Shown here: positions 1 to 6,492 of the stretch, in pieces
Layout: every line of letters starts with the position of its first letter
Position numbering within the stretch: the first letter of the stretch is position 1
The notes under the pieces: generated by a model
What the model was told of the DNA's origin: nothing
The model's input: the letters and a program-made list of their open reading frames with translations, nothing else
Database searches by the model: none
Assembly: GCA_016932035.1 (NCBI GenBank)
Contig: JAFGDR010000051.1
Coordinates: 1 to 16,781, forward strand
Origin: Candidatus Cloacimonadota bacterium
GTDB taxonomy: Bacteria; Cloacimonadota; Cloacimonadia; JGIOTU-2
Reading direction: 5' to 3'
Length of the DNA: 16,781 nt
Program-made: the position numbers and the translations under genes

Positions 1-45
1 ATGATGAACACGGAACATCCAAATTTCAAGTTGAAAAATATCAAT

Positions 46-423
46 TTACTCATTATTCTTTCTTGCTGTATCTATACTCTTGAATATAATCGAAATTAAC
101 TCATCAGTCTCTTTTAGGAGCAAAGTTAATTTTGATGCGGATTGAATTAAATCAGCTTCTTTAATTATTTTAAGCCAAACATCAGTTTCTCGAAGTTCCT
201 TAAGAGATAGTTTTAATTTATGTATAAAGTCAGCACGAGATTCAGCACTCTGAGCTTCTCCATAATTGGCAGCTACAGAAGTACCACTTCTCAAAATCTG
301 TAATGCAATATGTTTCCCAGATAGAGTATTTGGTAATTGCTCAGAGACCTTGATAATTCTTACCGAGTACTGAATTAATCTATCAAGCAAATCAAACTTT
401 TTACTTACTTTTTCCTTCATCAT
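46..423 (-). CDS. Four-helix bundle protein (23S rRNA intervening-sequence / IVP family)
   Basis: A 125-residue, almost wholly helical protein that matches the pattern of the four-helix bundle family first described as proteins encoded in intervening sequences of 23S rRNA. Recognisable family features are the stretch SGKHIALQILRSGTSVAANYGEA cut across residues 35-57 (conserved Q-L-x-R-S-x-x-S-x-x-x-N-x-x-E-A pattern), then a central SRADFIHKLKLSLKELRET-type helix with a conserved ELxET-W motif near residues 76-83. There is no rRNA around it, so this is a free-standing chromosomal copy. Two adjacent ATG codons compete for the start; I took the first. It follows pgsC after 34 bases in the same direction and has no obvious functional link to it. 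The 45 bases beyond its stop, up to the window edge, show no gene. Biochemical role is unknown for the family; the family call is firm. Confidence 0.88.
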   Translation of the reverse strand: MMKEKVSKKFDLLDRLIQYSVRIIKVSEQLPNTLSGKHIALQILRSGTSVAANYGEAQSAESRADFIHKLKLSLKELRETDVWLKIIKEADLIQSASKLTLLLKETDELISIIFKSIDTARKNNE

Positions 424-457
424 TGTTCATTCCGTTTTGGACATTGGTTATTGACCT

Positions 458-907
458 TCATCCAATAAGTTGTCCGCCAAAGACCAAAATAAGTATCAAA
501 CGAACAACAACCGCAGCGACACCCATGACCGATACCGTCTGGATAATGCCCTGTCGTTCCATAGAATTTGCAATCAATCCCGGTATGATGTAACCGATAA
601 CATGAACAACCTGATCACCAGGAATATAGGAAAACAGACCAAGAGAACGAACCAGCCAGCCAATTATAAATCCGAGTAATACGGAGATGACCATCCTTCG
701 ACGTCCATACATGAACATGAACATTCCGAGGAATTTCACAATACCAAATACAGCAAAACTAATTGCGAGTGTTACAAGAATGGTCAAAGGTTCATGTAGA
801 TACATCGCAATATAACCGCAGACGACAATACCGCCAGCAGCAACGCCAAAGGTTTCAAGAAAGAAGAGACTCGTTAATACGCCTAAACCTACAGCTACTT
901 CAAACAT
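458..907 (-). CDS. pgsC: Poly-gamma-glutamate synthesis membrane protein PgsC/CapC
   Basis: A 149-residue integral membrane protein, the usual length for PgsC/CapC. Residues 1-80 hold three hydrophobic segments, followed by a short basic loop (YGRRRM near residues 67-72), another long segment with GFIIGW, the soluble-looking IPGDQVVHVIGYIIPGLIAN stretch (about 95-114) and a final hydrophobic helix. The GxxxPGLIAN-type motif near residues 105-114 is typical of the family. PgsC works with the ligase PgsB in the inner membrane to build and export gamma-linked polyglutamate. The start ATG lies inside the end of pgsB: the shared bases ATGTTTGA give an 8-base overlap, so translation is almost certainly coupled to pgsB. 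The third classical subunit, PgsA/CapA, does not follow in the window. Confidence 0.9.
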   Translation of the reverse strand: MFEVAVGLGVLTSLFFLETFGVAAGGIVVCGYIAMYLHEPLTILVTLAISFAVFGIVKFLGMFMFMYGRRRMVISVLLGFIIGWLVRSLGLFSYIPGDQVVHVIGYIIPGLIANSMERQGIIQTVSVMGVAAVVVRLILILVFGGQLIG

Positions 908-2078
908 TTATATCTCCCTGCATAGATCTAACTTTGAAATATTCCACTATTATTCCTCCATTTCCGCCGATATTTCCTATACCGATCAAGATAATGTTTT
1001 TATGATCTAATCCATCAAGGTTATTTACAAGTTTTTCACCATGTATCCAGCCCAGATTATGTACCTTTTTCATAGGAAGTTTATTTTTTTGAGCATATGA
1101 ATATACAGTGGATGTTTCCTGTCCGATAAGATACAGTCCGTCAAAAGGAATTACTTCGAGCATTTTGATCAGCTGTTTTGAGCGAAACATTCTATCTGCT
1201 CGTGTATTGAGTACGAAACCGCAAAACTCGATATCAGGATGAAGCTCTTTTACAGATTTAATAACAAATTCAGTCGACTCCGGATCATTGGCTGCAAAGG
1301 AATGGGCAAAATAAATATCTCTATTTTTATCGATAATATGATAGAATGTTGTTGCTCCAATATCGGGATTGGCTTTTTTCATACCTTCTAACGCAGTATT
1401 TATATCTACTCCACATGCATCACATACATCTAATGCTAGTGAGATATTATCCTTATGCTCGATATATGCGAAGTCGTTAAGCTCAGCATCGGATACTACG
1501 TCAGGATCGGAAAGTTCAAGCTTTGTTCCTTTTCTGTCTGCAAAATGTTTCATATGAGGATAGAGCTTTCTCTCACTGGTGTATGCAAGGGAGTTTTTTG
1601 GTATTGTATTACAAATTGAATAGGTTACGTTTTTGATGCCCGGTCCCATGACATCCAGATGATCGAGGCGGATGTTGGTAATCACTCCGATATCTGCTTT
1701 CACCATCATCTGCTCTGTTATCCACTGATATTCGGGCATAACAGCCATGCATTCGAGCACAAGGGCATCTGCAGAACGTTTTGCTGCGAATCTTGTAATC
1801 TTTACCTGTTCACGAATATTTGCTCCACGAGGGCGCTGAATTGGAATCTCAGAGCCATCTTCCATAATAACACGAGGAGCTGAACCGGTCGTTTTGGCAA
1901 TCGTCCTTTTTCCACCCTCTCTCAGTCCGGCTGCAATAAGTCGTGTTACGCTTGATTTCCCCCTTGTGCCATTGATATGGATAACTAATGGAATTTTCTT
2001 CCTGTAACGAAGATGTGTGTAATATTCAAATGCTGAAAAAATGATAACTGCGAGTAAACCAATAATTAAGATATACAT
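900..2078 (-). CDS. pgsB: Poly-gamma-glutamate synthase PgsB/CapB (Mur-ligase-like amide ligase)
   Basis: ATP-dependent ligase that polymerises glutamate through gamma-carboxyl amide bonds, related to the Mur ligases and folylpolyglutamate synthase. At 392 residues it is close to the length of the Bacillus protein. An N-terminal membrane anchor (residues 2-18) precedes the P-loop region NGTRGKSSVTRL at residues 36-47. The family landmarks TTGSAPR (63-69), ECMAV (109-113) and NIRLDHLDVMG (135-145) are all present, as is a C-terminal region with NTRADR and IGIGNIGG. The active-site signatures look intact, so the enzyme should be functional. The start codon has only a weak ribosome-binding site; a candidate promoter and palindrome lie in the 97 bases upstream. 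pgsC overlaps its end. Product could be capsule-like polymer or released polyglutamate; the sequence does not tell. Confidence 0.93.
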   Translation of the reverse strand: MYILIIGLLAVIIFSAFEYYTHLRYRKKIPLVIHINGTRGKSSVTRLIAAGLREGGKRTIAKTTGSAPRVIMEDGSEIPIQRPRGANIREQVKITRFAAKRSADALVLECMAVMPEYQWITEQMMVKADIGVITNIRLDHLDVMGPGIKNVTYSICNTIPKNSLAYTSERKLYPHMKHFADRKGTKLELSDPDVVSDAELNDFAYIEHKDNISLALDVCDACGVDINTALEGMKKANPDIGATTFYHIIDKNRDIYFAHSFAANDPESTEFVIKSVKELHPDIEFCGFVLNTRADRMFRSKQLIKMLEVIPFDGLYLIGQETSTVYSYAQKNKLPMKKVHNLGWIHGEKLVNNLDGLDHKNIILIGIGNIGGNGGIIVEYFKVRSMQGDINV

Positions 2079-2092
2079 AGAGTATTATTATG

Positions 2093-2108
2093 TTCAAATT
2101 TTTTTGAA
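2093..2108. promoter_or_regulatory. 16-base inverted repeat upstream of pgsB (possible operator)
   Basis: TTCAAA and TTTGAA arms separated by four bases form a perfect inverted repeat. It sits between the candidate promoter and the pgsB start codon, the usual place for a repressor operator, but an AT-rich palindrome this short can also occur by chance. Confidence 0.3.
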
Positions 2109-2109
2109 T

Positions 2110-2138
2110 AAAAAGCACACATAATGAAAGGTTGTCAA
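2110..2138 (-). promoter_or_regulatory. Putative promoter for pgsBC
   Basis: On the minus strand a perfect TTGACA (-35 consensus, at 2133-2138) lies 55-60 bases before the pgsB start, in a 97-base gap between genes. At the expected 17-base spacing there is only CTTTTT rather than a TATAAT-like box, so the -10 is unconvincing. The call rests on the -35 match and the position. Confidence 0.35.
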
Positions 2139-2175
2139 AATATTTAGTTTTTTTCTGTATGAATATGAGATGATT

Positions 2176-2859
2176 CTAATGCATTTTTTTTAAGATTAAC
2201 TCTAGAAGCTTTAGCTTTCTAAGCTGATATTTTTCTTGTCCACTATTTCTGTTTAACGCACGCTCCATTGCAGGTCTTGCATATATTAACTCATCTCTTG
2301 CTTCTTCCAGATCGATTTCATGCAGTGCAAGAAGAGCGTAGTAAAATCTGAACCTTCTCCAGCGTCCCTTTCCATCCCGAAGTATTTTCATTTCTTTCAG
2401 ACCTGCTTTCAGACGTTCTTTCTGCTTGTTCAAACCTCCGACTATGAGGTTTCTCCATAGCGCAATTGTACATGGTCCACAGCAGAAAAGATCAGTGCTA
2501 TATCCTTGTATTTGACTATCATTTAATCGATTGACCATTCCATTCTGAGTTTTCTTCAATGCTGTTTTCACTTTCGTATCATCAACATTGAGAAGCACTA
2601 ATATTCTGCATGCTTCTTCACCAAGTATGTGTGCTGTTCCGGCTCCGGTTGTTATTTTTTCACCGGTAAAGACCTGAACACCATTTTTGAAATCATCCTC
2701 TGTTGGAGCAAACATTCCTGCATATGAGCCCGGTAATCCCTGTCGAGAAGCAATCCAAAGGGCTGCTTCATGTTTTTGTTTATCAGATAATTTTTTGTTG
2801 AAAAAGAAACCATCATTCAGCACATCGATTGTATTCCCAAGGCTGTTTTTATCTATCAA
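2176..2859 (-). CDS. Uncharacterised helical protein with CCGPC motif
   Basis: I do not recognise this 227-residue protein. It has no signal peptide or membrane helix and looks all-helical. Features: an early AALWIASRQGLPGSYAGMF stretch (residues 32-50), a glycine-rich TGEKITTGAGTAHILGEEACR region (65-85), a cysteine cluster FCCGPC at 125-130, then GKGRWRRFRFYYALLALHEIDL (163-184) and a basic, lysine-rich tail. The alternating conserved helices with glycine/tryptophan corners resemble alpha/alpha-barrel (terpenoid-cyclase or prenyltransferase-like) proteins, but this is a low-confidence structural guess. The start is a TTG codon: it has a strong GAGGAG ribosome-binding site five bases upstream, whereas no ATG is suitably placed. 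It follows the small membrane gene by 29 bases and is probably the last gene of the Bat transcript. Confidence 0.75.
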   Translation of the reverse strand: MIDKNSLGNTIDVLNDGFFFNKKLSDKQKHEAALWIASRQGLPGSYAGMFAPTEDDFKNGVQVFTGEKITTGAGTAHILGEEACRILVLLNVDDTKVKTALKKTQNGMVNRLNDSQIQGYSTDLFCCGPCTIALWRNLIVGGLNKQKERLKAGLKEMKILRDGKGRWRRFRFYYALLALHEIDLEEARDELIYARPAMERALNRNSGQEKYQLRKLKLLELILKKMH

Positions 2860-2888
2860 ATTTACTCCTCTATGTATTCTAACAAAAT

Positions 2889-3197
2889 CTATCTAAAAAA
2901 TATTGCTATCAATAAAAATCCCATAAAAACTAATCCACCAGTTCGAGCTATATATGCATAGATATTTCTCGATTCTCGAATAATGGAAAGAACTCCAAGT
3001 ACAAATGCAATAATCGGATTGATCGTAAAGAAGACCATGATGAGAAATGGTACGACTCGATAGACCACTTGGAACAATATCGATATTTTTGAAATGAAAA
3101 GAATAAATAATAACCAAGATATTGCAACAGGAATTAACGCAATGAAACCAATAATACCAAGTGTTTGTGAATGTTGTTTTGCCGGCTTCTGATCCAC
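2889..3197 (-). CDS. Small integral membrane protein of unknown function
   Basis: About 102 residues, consisting of a short polar N-terminus (DQKPAKQHSQT) followed by two long hydrophobic spans (roughly residues 14-33 and 38-65) and a third near the C-terminus, with a charged ESRNIYAYIAR-type loop between. The pattern (leading polar segment, then helices with GxxALIPVA and IIAFVLGVLSI) is like the DUF4190-type small membrane proteins, but I cannot name the family with confidence. I chose a GTG start at 3197 because it lies one base after the batE stop and has GGAA upstream at a suitable distance; an in-frame ATG at 3278 would force an 80-base overlap with batE. Immediately downstream of batE, it is probably part of the same transcript. 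Confidence 0.7.
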   Translation of the reverse strand: MDQKPAKQHSQTLGIIGFIALIPVAISWLLFILFISKISILFQVVYRVVPFLIMVFFTINPIIAFVLGVLSIIRESRNIYAYIARTGGLVFMGFLLIAIFFR

Positions 3198-3198
3198 A

Positions 3199-3948
3199 CT
3201 AAATGATTCCAATTTCAGAAACCCTGATCCATCCCCCGTTACCTGACGGCAGTTTGACAAGAATCCAGTCGTTGTCAAACCTTTCTATCGTTACTTTCAG
3301 ACCCTCGTGAACAGTAAAAACCTGCGGGAAATCCTCACTCGGTCCGCTAAATGCAATGACGGTTTCTCCAAGAATTACTGCTGAATCATTTGCGTAAAAA
3401 TCCTGTATCCTCATTATTTCGACAACTGTTACAAGAAAGAAAATCACAGCAAAGACCACCAGCAATATCTTTACAACTCGTTTCAGTATCAGATTTCTGC
3501 TGAGGATAAGAAGTATAATTAAAGCCATCATAAGAATAAAAAATATGAGAATGAAAATCCCAAGAACGTTAATTGAAAAAGCATAAAAGAGCTTTCGAAT
3601 AAGCGTCTCCATGAACGAACGTTCAATCTCTTCTTTATCCTTGATCCTGGACATGAGGATGGAGATGTTTGCATTCAATTCTTCATCAAGTGGCCTGAAT
3701 TTTAATGCCTTTTCATAATACAGACGCGCATTGCCCGGTTGATCAAGTTTGAAATAGGTATTTCCGAGATTAAAGAAAAGTTCATAGTTTTTAACACCTT
3801 GCTCAACGAGTTTCAGATACTCAGCTTCTGCCGTGGTGTAATCCTGTTCCTGGTATGCTCTATTCGCTGAACTCATATCATATTCTTTTGCAAGAAGCAT
3901 GATGGGTAATAAAAATATAAAACATAAACTTATGATTGCTTTTTTCAT
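3199..3948 (-). CDS. batE: BatE: TPR and SH3-domain protein of the aerotolerance operon
   Basis: The 249-residue last canonical protein of the Bat operon. Order of parts: a signal peptide or N-terminal anchor (1-20), TPR repeats at about 25-90 (ANRAYQEQDYTTAEAEYLKL, then NLGNTYFKLDQPGNARLYYEKAL), two membrane helices at about 127-151 and 158-177, and a bacterial SH3-like domain from about 187 ending in W-I-L-V-K-L-P-S-G-N-G-G-W-I. The N-terminal TPR and C-terminal SH3 would lie on the same side, probably the periplasm, suggesting a scaffold that binds partner proteins or cell wall. Its start overlaps the batD stop as ATGA, so translation is coupled. In Bacteroides the bat genes affect oxygen tolerance, though the molecular activity of BatE is not known. 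Confidence 0.88.
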   Translation of the reverse strand: MKKAIISLCFIFLLPIMLLAKEYDMSSANRAYQEQDYTTAEAEYLKLVEQGVKNYELFFNLGNTYFKLDQPGNARLYYEKALKFRPLDEELNANISILMSRIKDKEEIERSFMETLIRKLFYAFSINVLGIFILIFFILMMALIILLILSRNLILKRVVKILLVVFAVIFFLVTVVEIMRIQDFYANDSAVILGETVIAFSGPSEDFPQVFTVHEGLKVTIERFDNDWILVKLPSGNGGWIRVSEIGII

Positions 3949-5732
3949 CTTTTTTTCCTGAATTTTGCCCTTGCAAGATGTTGTAAGATCCGTAGCAAGA
4001 CAGAATATTGTTCCTCTAATTCCATATGAGAGTAAGAGGAACCACCGAAACGAGCACTGTCAGTTTTTTTGAGGAAGTTTATGATCTCGCTAATAGTATC
4101 TTTACTAAGGTTATTATATTGAAGTACTGATGAGATATCCTGAATTGTTGAAGCACCGGCAGAAATATTGCATCTGTTTGCAATAAAATTCTTTAAAGCG
4201 TTCTCTGATGCTACAAAGAAGCCAGCACCATCATCAGATTTCATGGCAGATTGGACGGTTTGCATATCTTTTTGAAGCTGCTTGTTCGATATTCGAGCTC
4301 TATAATAGCCCTTATCCTGTAGAAGTTTATCCCGTTCTTTTTTGATGATCAATGCGGTTACAATGCTCAATAATGAAAGAATGATCAATCCCCAGTACCA
4401 CCACTGTGCGACAAGAAGTTCATAATCTGAAATGTTGTTCCTGGTAATAATGAAATTGATGTCCAGTCCTTGAATATCGATATCCTGCGGACGAATATAT
4501 GATAAGGAACCGGGAGTTGCCTTACCCTTTTCCACAGTAAGGGTAATTGGTTGTGTGCTAACAGATTTATAGGTGTTAGATTGAGGGTCGAAATATGCGA
4601 AAGGAATCGCGGGAATAGTATATGTGCCCGGTTCTTCAGGAATGAGTATGTATTTGACTACTTTCTGCCCAGCAATATTGTCGGGTCCATTGAGTTCATC
4701 AGTTTCCTCTGGAGGAAATGTGTCGATATTTAAAATATTGGGTAGAGCTGGGGGTTCAAACATTCGAATGTTGCCAGAACCTGCTATCACCAATGTTAAG
4801 GTCACCGACTCACCCGTCTTGACCAATCGTGAACTGATATCAGATTTGATAGTATATTGTCCAACTGCACCTGAAAAATTCAGAGGTTGACCAGTTATAG
4901 GCAGAGGTTTCACCTTAATAGTAGGTTTGTTTGATTGAATATAAATTCTTTTAGTCGTACCAAAATCAAAGAAGCTTTTTGCAGGTACTTCATAAGCACA
5001 GAGTAATTCCATATTGTCGAGTGTAACCGTATTTGCTGTTGTTGGGAAAAGTGTATAATTGCTGATTCGATATGCATAGTAGCGAATACCGTTTATGACT
5101 TCGAGGGAGTGTGTAATATTTTTTGTCTGAAATGTTTCTTCTTTTACGAATCCGGCAAATTCCGGCATTTTTTCAGCATTGAGCCCTACTAAACCTTTAT
5201 TGCTGTAAAGTACATATTTCACAGTAAATGGCTCTCCGACGAAAACCTCTGATGTGCTTGGCGTTGCCTGGAGGAAGATTTGAACATTCGCGGTATTATT
5301 TTCATATTTCGGATTTTGCTGTTGTAACTGATCTGAACTTGCTTCGACGACCTTTACATTTATCGAGTTTGAACGATACATCTTGTTCTTGTATTTTGTA
5401 TAAATCGGAGGGATTGTAAAGGTTCCGTTCTTGAGTGGTCGTAGTGAATAAGTAAAACTCTGCGTAACAGATCTCGACATCTGATTATTGATGATCTCGA
5501 TTGATGTTGAACTTGAGGATGATTGTCCAACTATCTGAAATCCTGTAAGTTGTGGAATTTCAGGTTCTGCGTCAATTTGTTCATCAGATTTTATCTCAAC
5601 CGTTAGTTTCAACATCTCATTGATGGAAATGGTACTCTTATCAACGTATGAAGTAACGGTAATATCCTGCCCAAAACAGAGCCCAGTACTCAATATTAGA
5701 AGGAAAGATATCAAGAAAAATTTCTTATTCAT
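3945..5732 (-). CDS. batD: BatD family protein (oxygen tolerance)
   Basis: A 595-residue exported protein. A signal peptide (residues 1-21, ending before QDITVTSYVDK) is followed by a large extracytoplasmic region of repeated beta-sandwich domains with family-typical motifs: SYVDKSTISINEMLKLTVEI (28-47), PQLTGFQIVGQ (60-70), FTYSLRPLKNGTFTIPPI (93-110), VGEPFTVKYVLY (165-176) and IPEEPGTYTIPAIPFAYFDP (364-383). One membrane helix at about 444-464 anchors it, leaving a cytoplasmic C-terminal domain of about 130 residues. Length and layout are normal for BatD. It starts one base after the batC stop (TAG-T-ATG) and overlaps batE by four bases. It is inferred to be the large periplasmic partner of the BatA/BatB VWA proteins. 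Confidence 0.93.
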   Translation of the reverse strand: MNKKFFLISFLLILSTGLCFGQDITVTSYVDKSTISINEMLKLTVEIKSDEQIDAEPEIPQLTGFQIVGQSSSSSTSIEIINNQMSRSVTQSFTYSLRPLKNGTFTIPPIYTKYKNKMYRSNSINVKVVEASSDQLQQQNPKYENNTANVQIFLQATPSTSEVFVGEPFTVKYVLYSNKGLVGLNAEKMPEFAGFVKEETFQTKNITHSLEVINGIRYYAYRISNYTLFPTTANTVTLDNMELLCAYEVPAKSFFDFGTTKRIYIQSNKPTIKVKPLPITGQPLNFSGAVGQYTIKSDISSRLVKTGESVTLTLVIAGSGNIRMFEPPALPNILNIDTFPPEETDELNGPDNIAGQKVVKYILIPEEPGTYTIPAIPFAYFDPQSNTYKSVSTQPITLTVEKGKATPGSLSYIRPQDIDIQGLDINFIITRNNISDYELLVAQWWYWGLIILSLLSIVTALIIKKERDKLLQDKGYYRARISNKQLQKDMQTVQSAMKSDDGAGFFVASENALKNFIANRCNISAGASTIQDISSVLQYNNLSKDTISEIINFLKKTDSARFGGSSYSHMELEEQYSVLLRILQHLARAKFRKKR

Positions 5733-5733
5733 A

Positions 5734-6492
5734 CTACCAGTTTTTATCTACTTTTTTTACACGATCCTGCTGAAGCATTTTTTTCATACGTTCTTTTTGA
5801 TTCTCATCTTCAGCGCGCTGCATTGCGTCAAGTATTCTCTCTGCCTGCTTCTTTTCTTCATCTGATGGTTGGGGCTTATTTTGCTGCTGCTGTTCGTTTT
5901 GCTGTTGTTCCTGATTTTCCTGCTGTTGCTGTTGCTCCCGCTGTTGTTGCTCTTCCTGTTTATCCTGCTCTTGTTGTTGATCTTGCTGCTGCTGTTGTTG
6001 CTGTTCCTGATCCTGATCTTTCTGGTCTTGATCCTGATCCTGTTGTTGCTGCTGCTGTTGTTGTTGGAGATACTGTCGTGTCAGTTCATAATTATACTTA
6101 GTATCCTGATCTTTCGGATCTTCAATAAGTGAGTCACGATAATATTCAATTGCTTTCTGGTAATCCTGCTTTTGAAAATATGAATCCCCTATGTTATATA
6201 AAACCTTTGCCTTATCGACATCTTCATTCTTCAAGCTTGCTTTGTATTCAGCAATTGCCTCATCATATTTTTCATTCTTATAATGTGAGTTAGCCAGGTT
6301 ATAATGTATCTTCCCTTCTTCGGGATATTCGATACTGCTTTGCTTGAAAAGTTCTTCAGCTTTGGCATAATCCTCTTTCTGATATGCCTTTTTTGCATTG
6401 CTGTTTTTCAAAACCTTTTCATAGTTCAGGGCAAAACAGTTCTGAACAAGAACAATCAGTATAATAATCAAAGTAATAATATATTTTTTCAT
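5734..6492 (-). CDS. batC: BatC-type TPR protein with long glutamine-rich tail
   Basis: A 252-residue protein with a clear signal peptide (1-21, MKKYIITLIIILIVLV core), then about three TPR repeats at residues 32-135 (AKKAYQKEDYAKAEELF, NLANSHYKNEKYDEAIAEY, NIGDSYFQKQDYQKAIEYY). Residues 143-208 are a low-complexity tract of Gln with Asp, Glu and a few Lys, followed by a short charged helix (DEEKKQAERILDAMQRAEDE). There is no C-terminal membrane helix, so it is probably periplasmic. It fills the BatC place between batB (4-base overlap) and batD (1-base gap). TPRs bind proteins; the Q-rich tail may be a flexible linker or oligomerisation segment. Acid- and Q-rich tails occur in other BatC proteins, but this one is unusually pure glutamine. 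Confidence 0.88.
   Translation of the reverse strand: MKKYIITLIIILIVLVQNCFALNYEKVLKNSNAKKAYQKEDYAKAEELFKQSSIEYPEEGKIHYNLANSHYKNEKYDEAIAEYKASLKNEDVDKAKVLYNIGDSYFQKQDYQKAIEYYRDSLIEDPKDQDTKYNYELTRQYLQQQQQQQQQDQDQDQKDQDQEQQQQQQQDQQQEQDKQEEQQQREQQQQQENQEQQQNEQQQQNKPQPSDEEKKQAERILDAMQRAEDENQKERMKKMLQQDRVKKVDKNW
5869..6066 (-). repeat. CAG/CAA trinucleotide-rich tract coding polyglutamine in batC
   Basis: On the coding strand these bases are dominated by CAG and CAA codons with interspersed GAT, GAC and GAG, encoding residues 143-208 of BatC. The two codons are mixed, so the tract is not a pure microsatellite, but runs of seven to nine glutamine codons could still vary in length by slippage. The opposite strand reads as leucine/valine-rich open frames that are artefacts of the repeat. 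Confidence 0.9.

Noticed and set aside
46-423. The four-helix bundle gene as part of a 23S rRNA intervening sequence
   Set aside because: No 23S rRNA sequence surrounds it; it follows pgsC directly.
3198-3278. ATG start at 3278 for the small membrane protein
   Set aside because: It would overlap batE by 80 bases, and the added residues simply recode the SH3 domain of batE in another frame. The GTG at 3197 is one base after the batE stop and has a usable ribosome-binding site.
3199-3948. The two TPR genes (batC, batE) as a frameshifted or split single gene
   Set aside because: They are separated by batD, each has its own signal peptide, and their C-terminal parts differ (Q-rich tail versus membrane helices plus SH3).
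5823-6132. Two long plus-strand open frames rich in leucine, valine and alanine
   Set aside because: They are antisense readings of the batC CAG/CAA tract: glutamine codons read backwards give CTG/TTG or GCT/GTT repeats. No ribosome-binding site or family resemblance, and batC on the other strand is certain.
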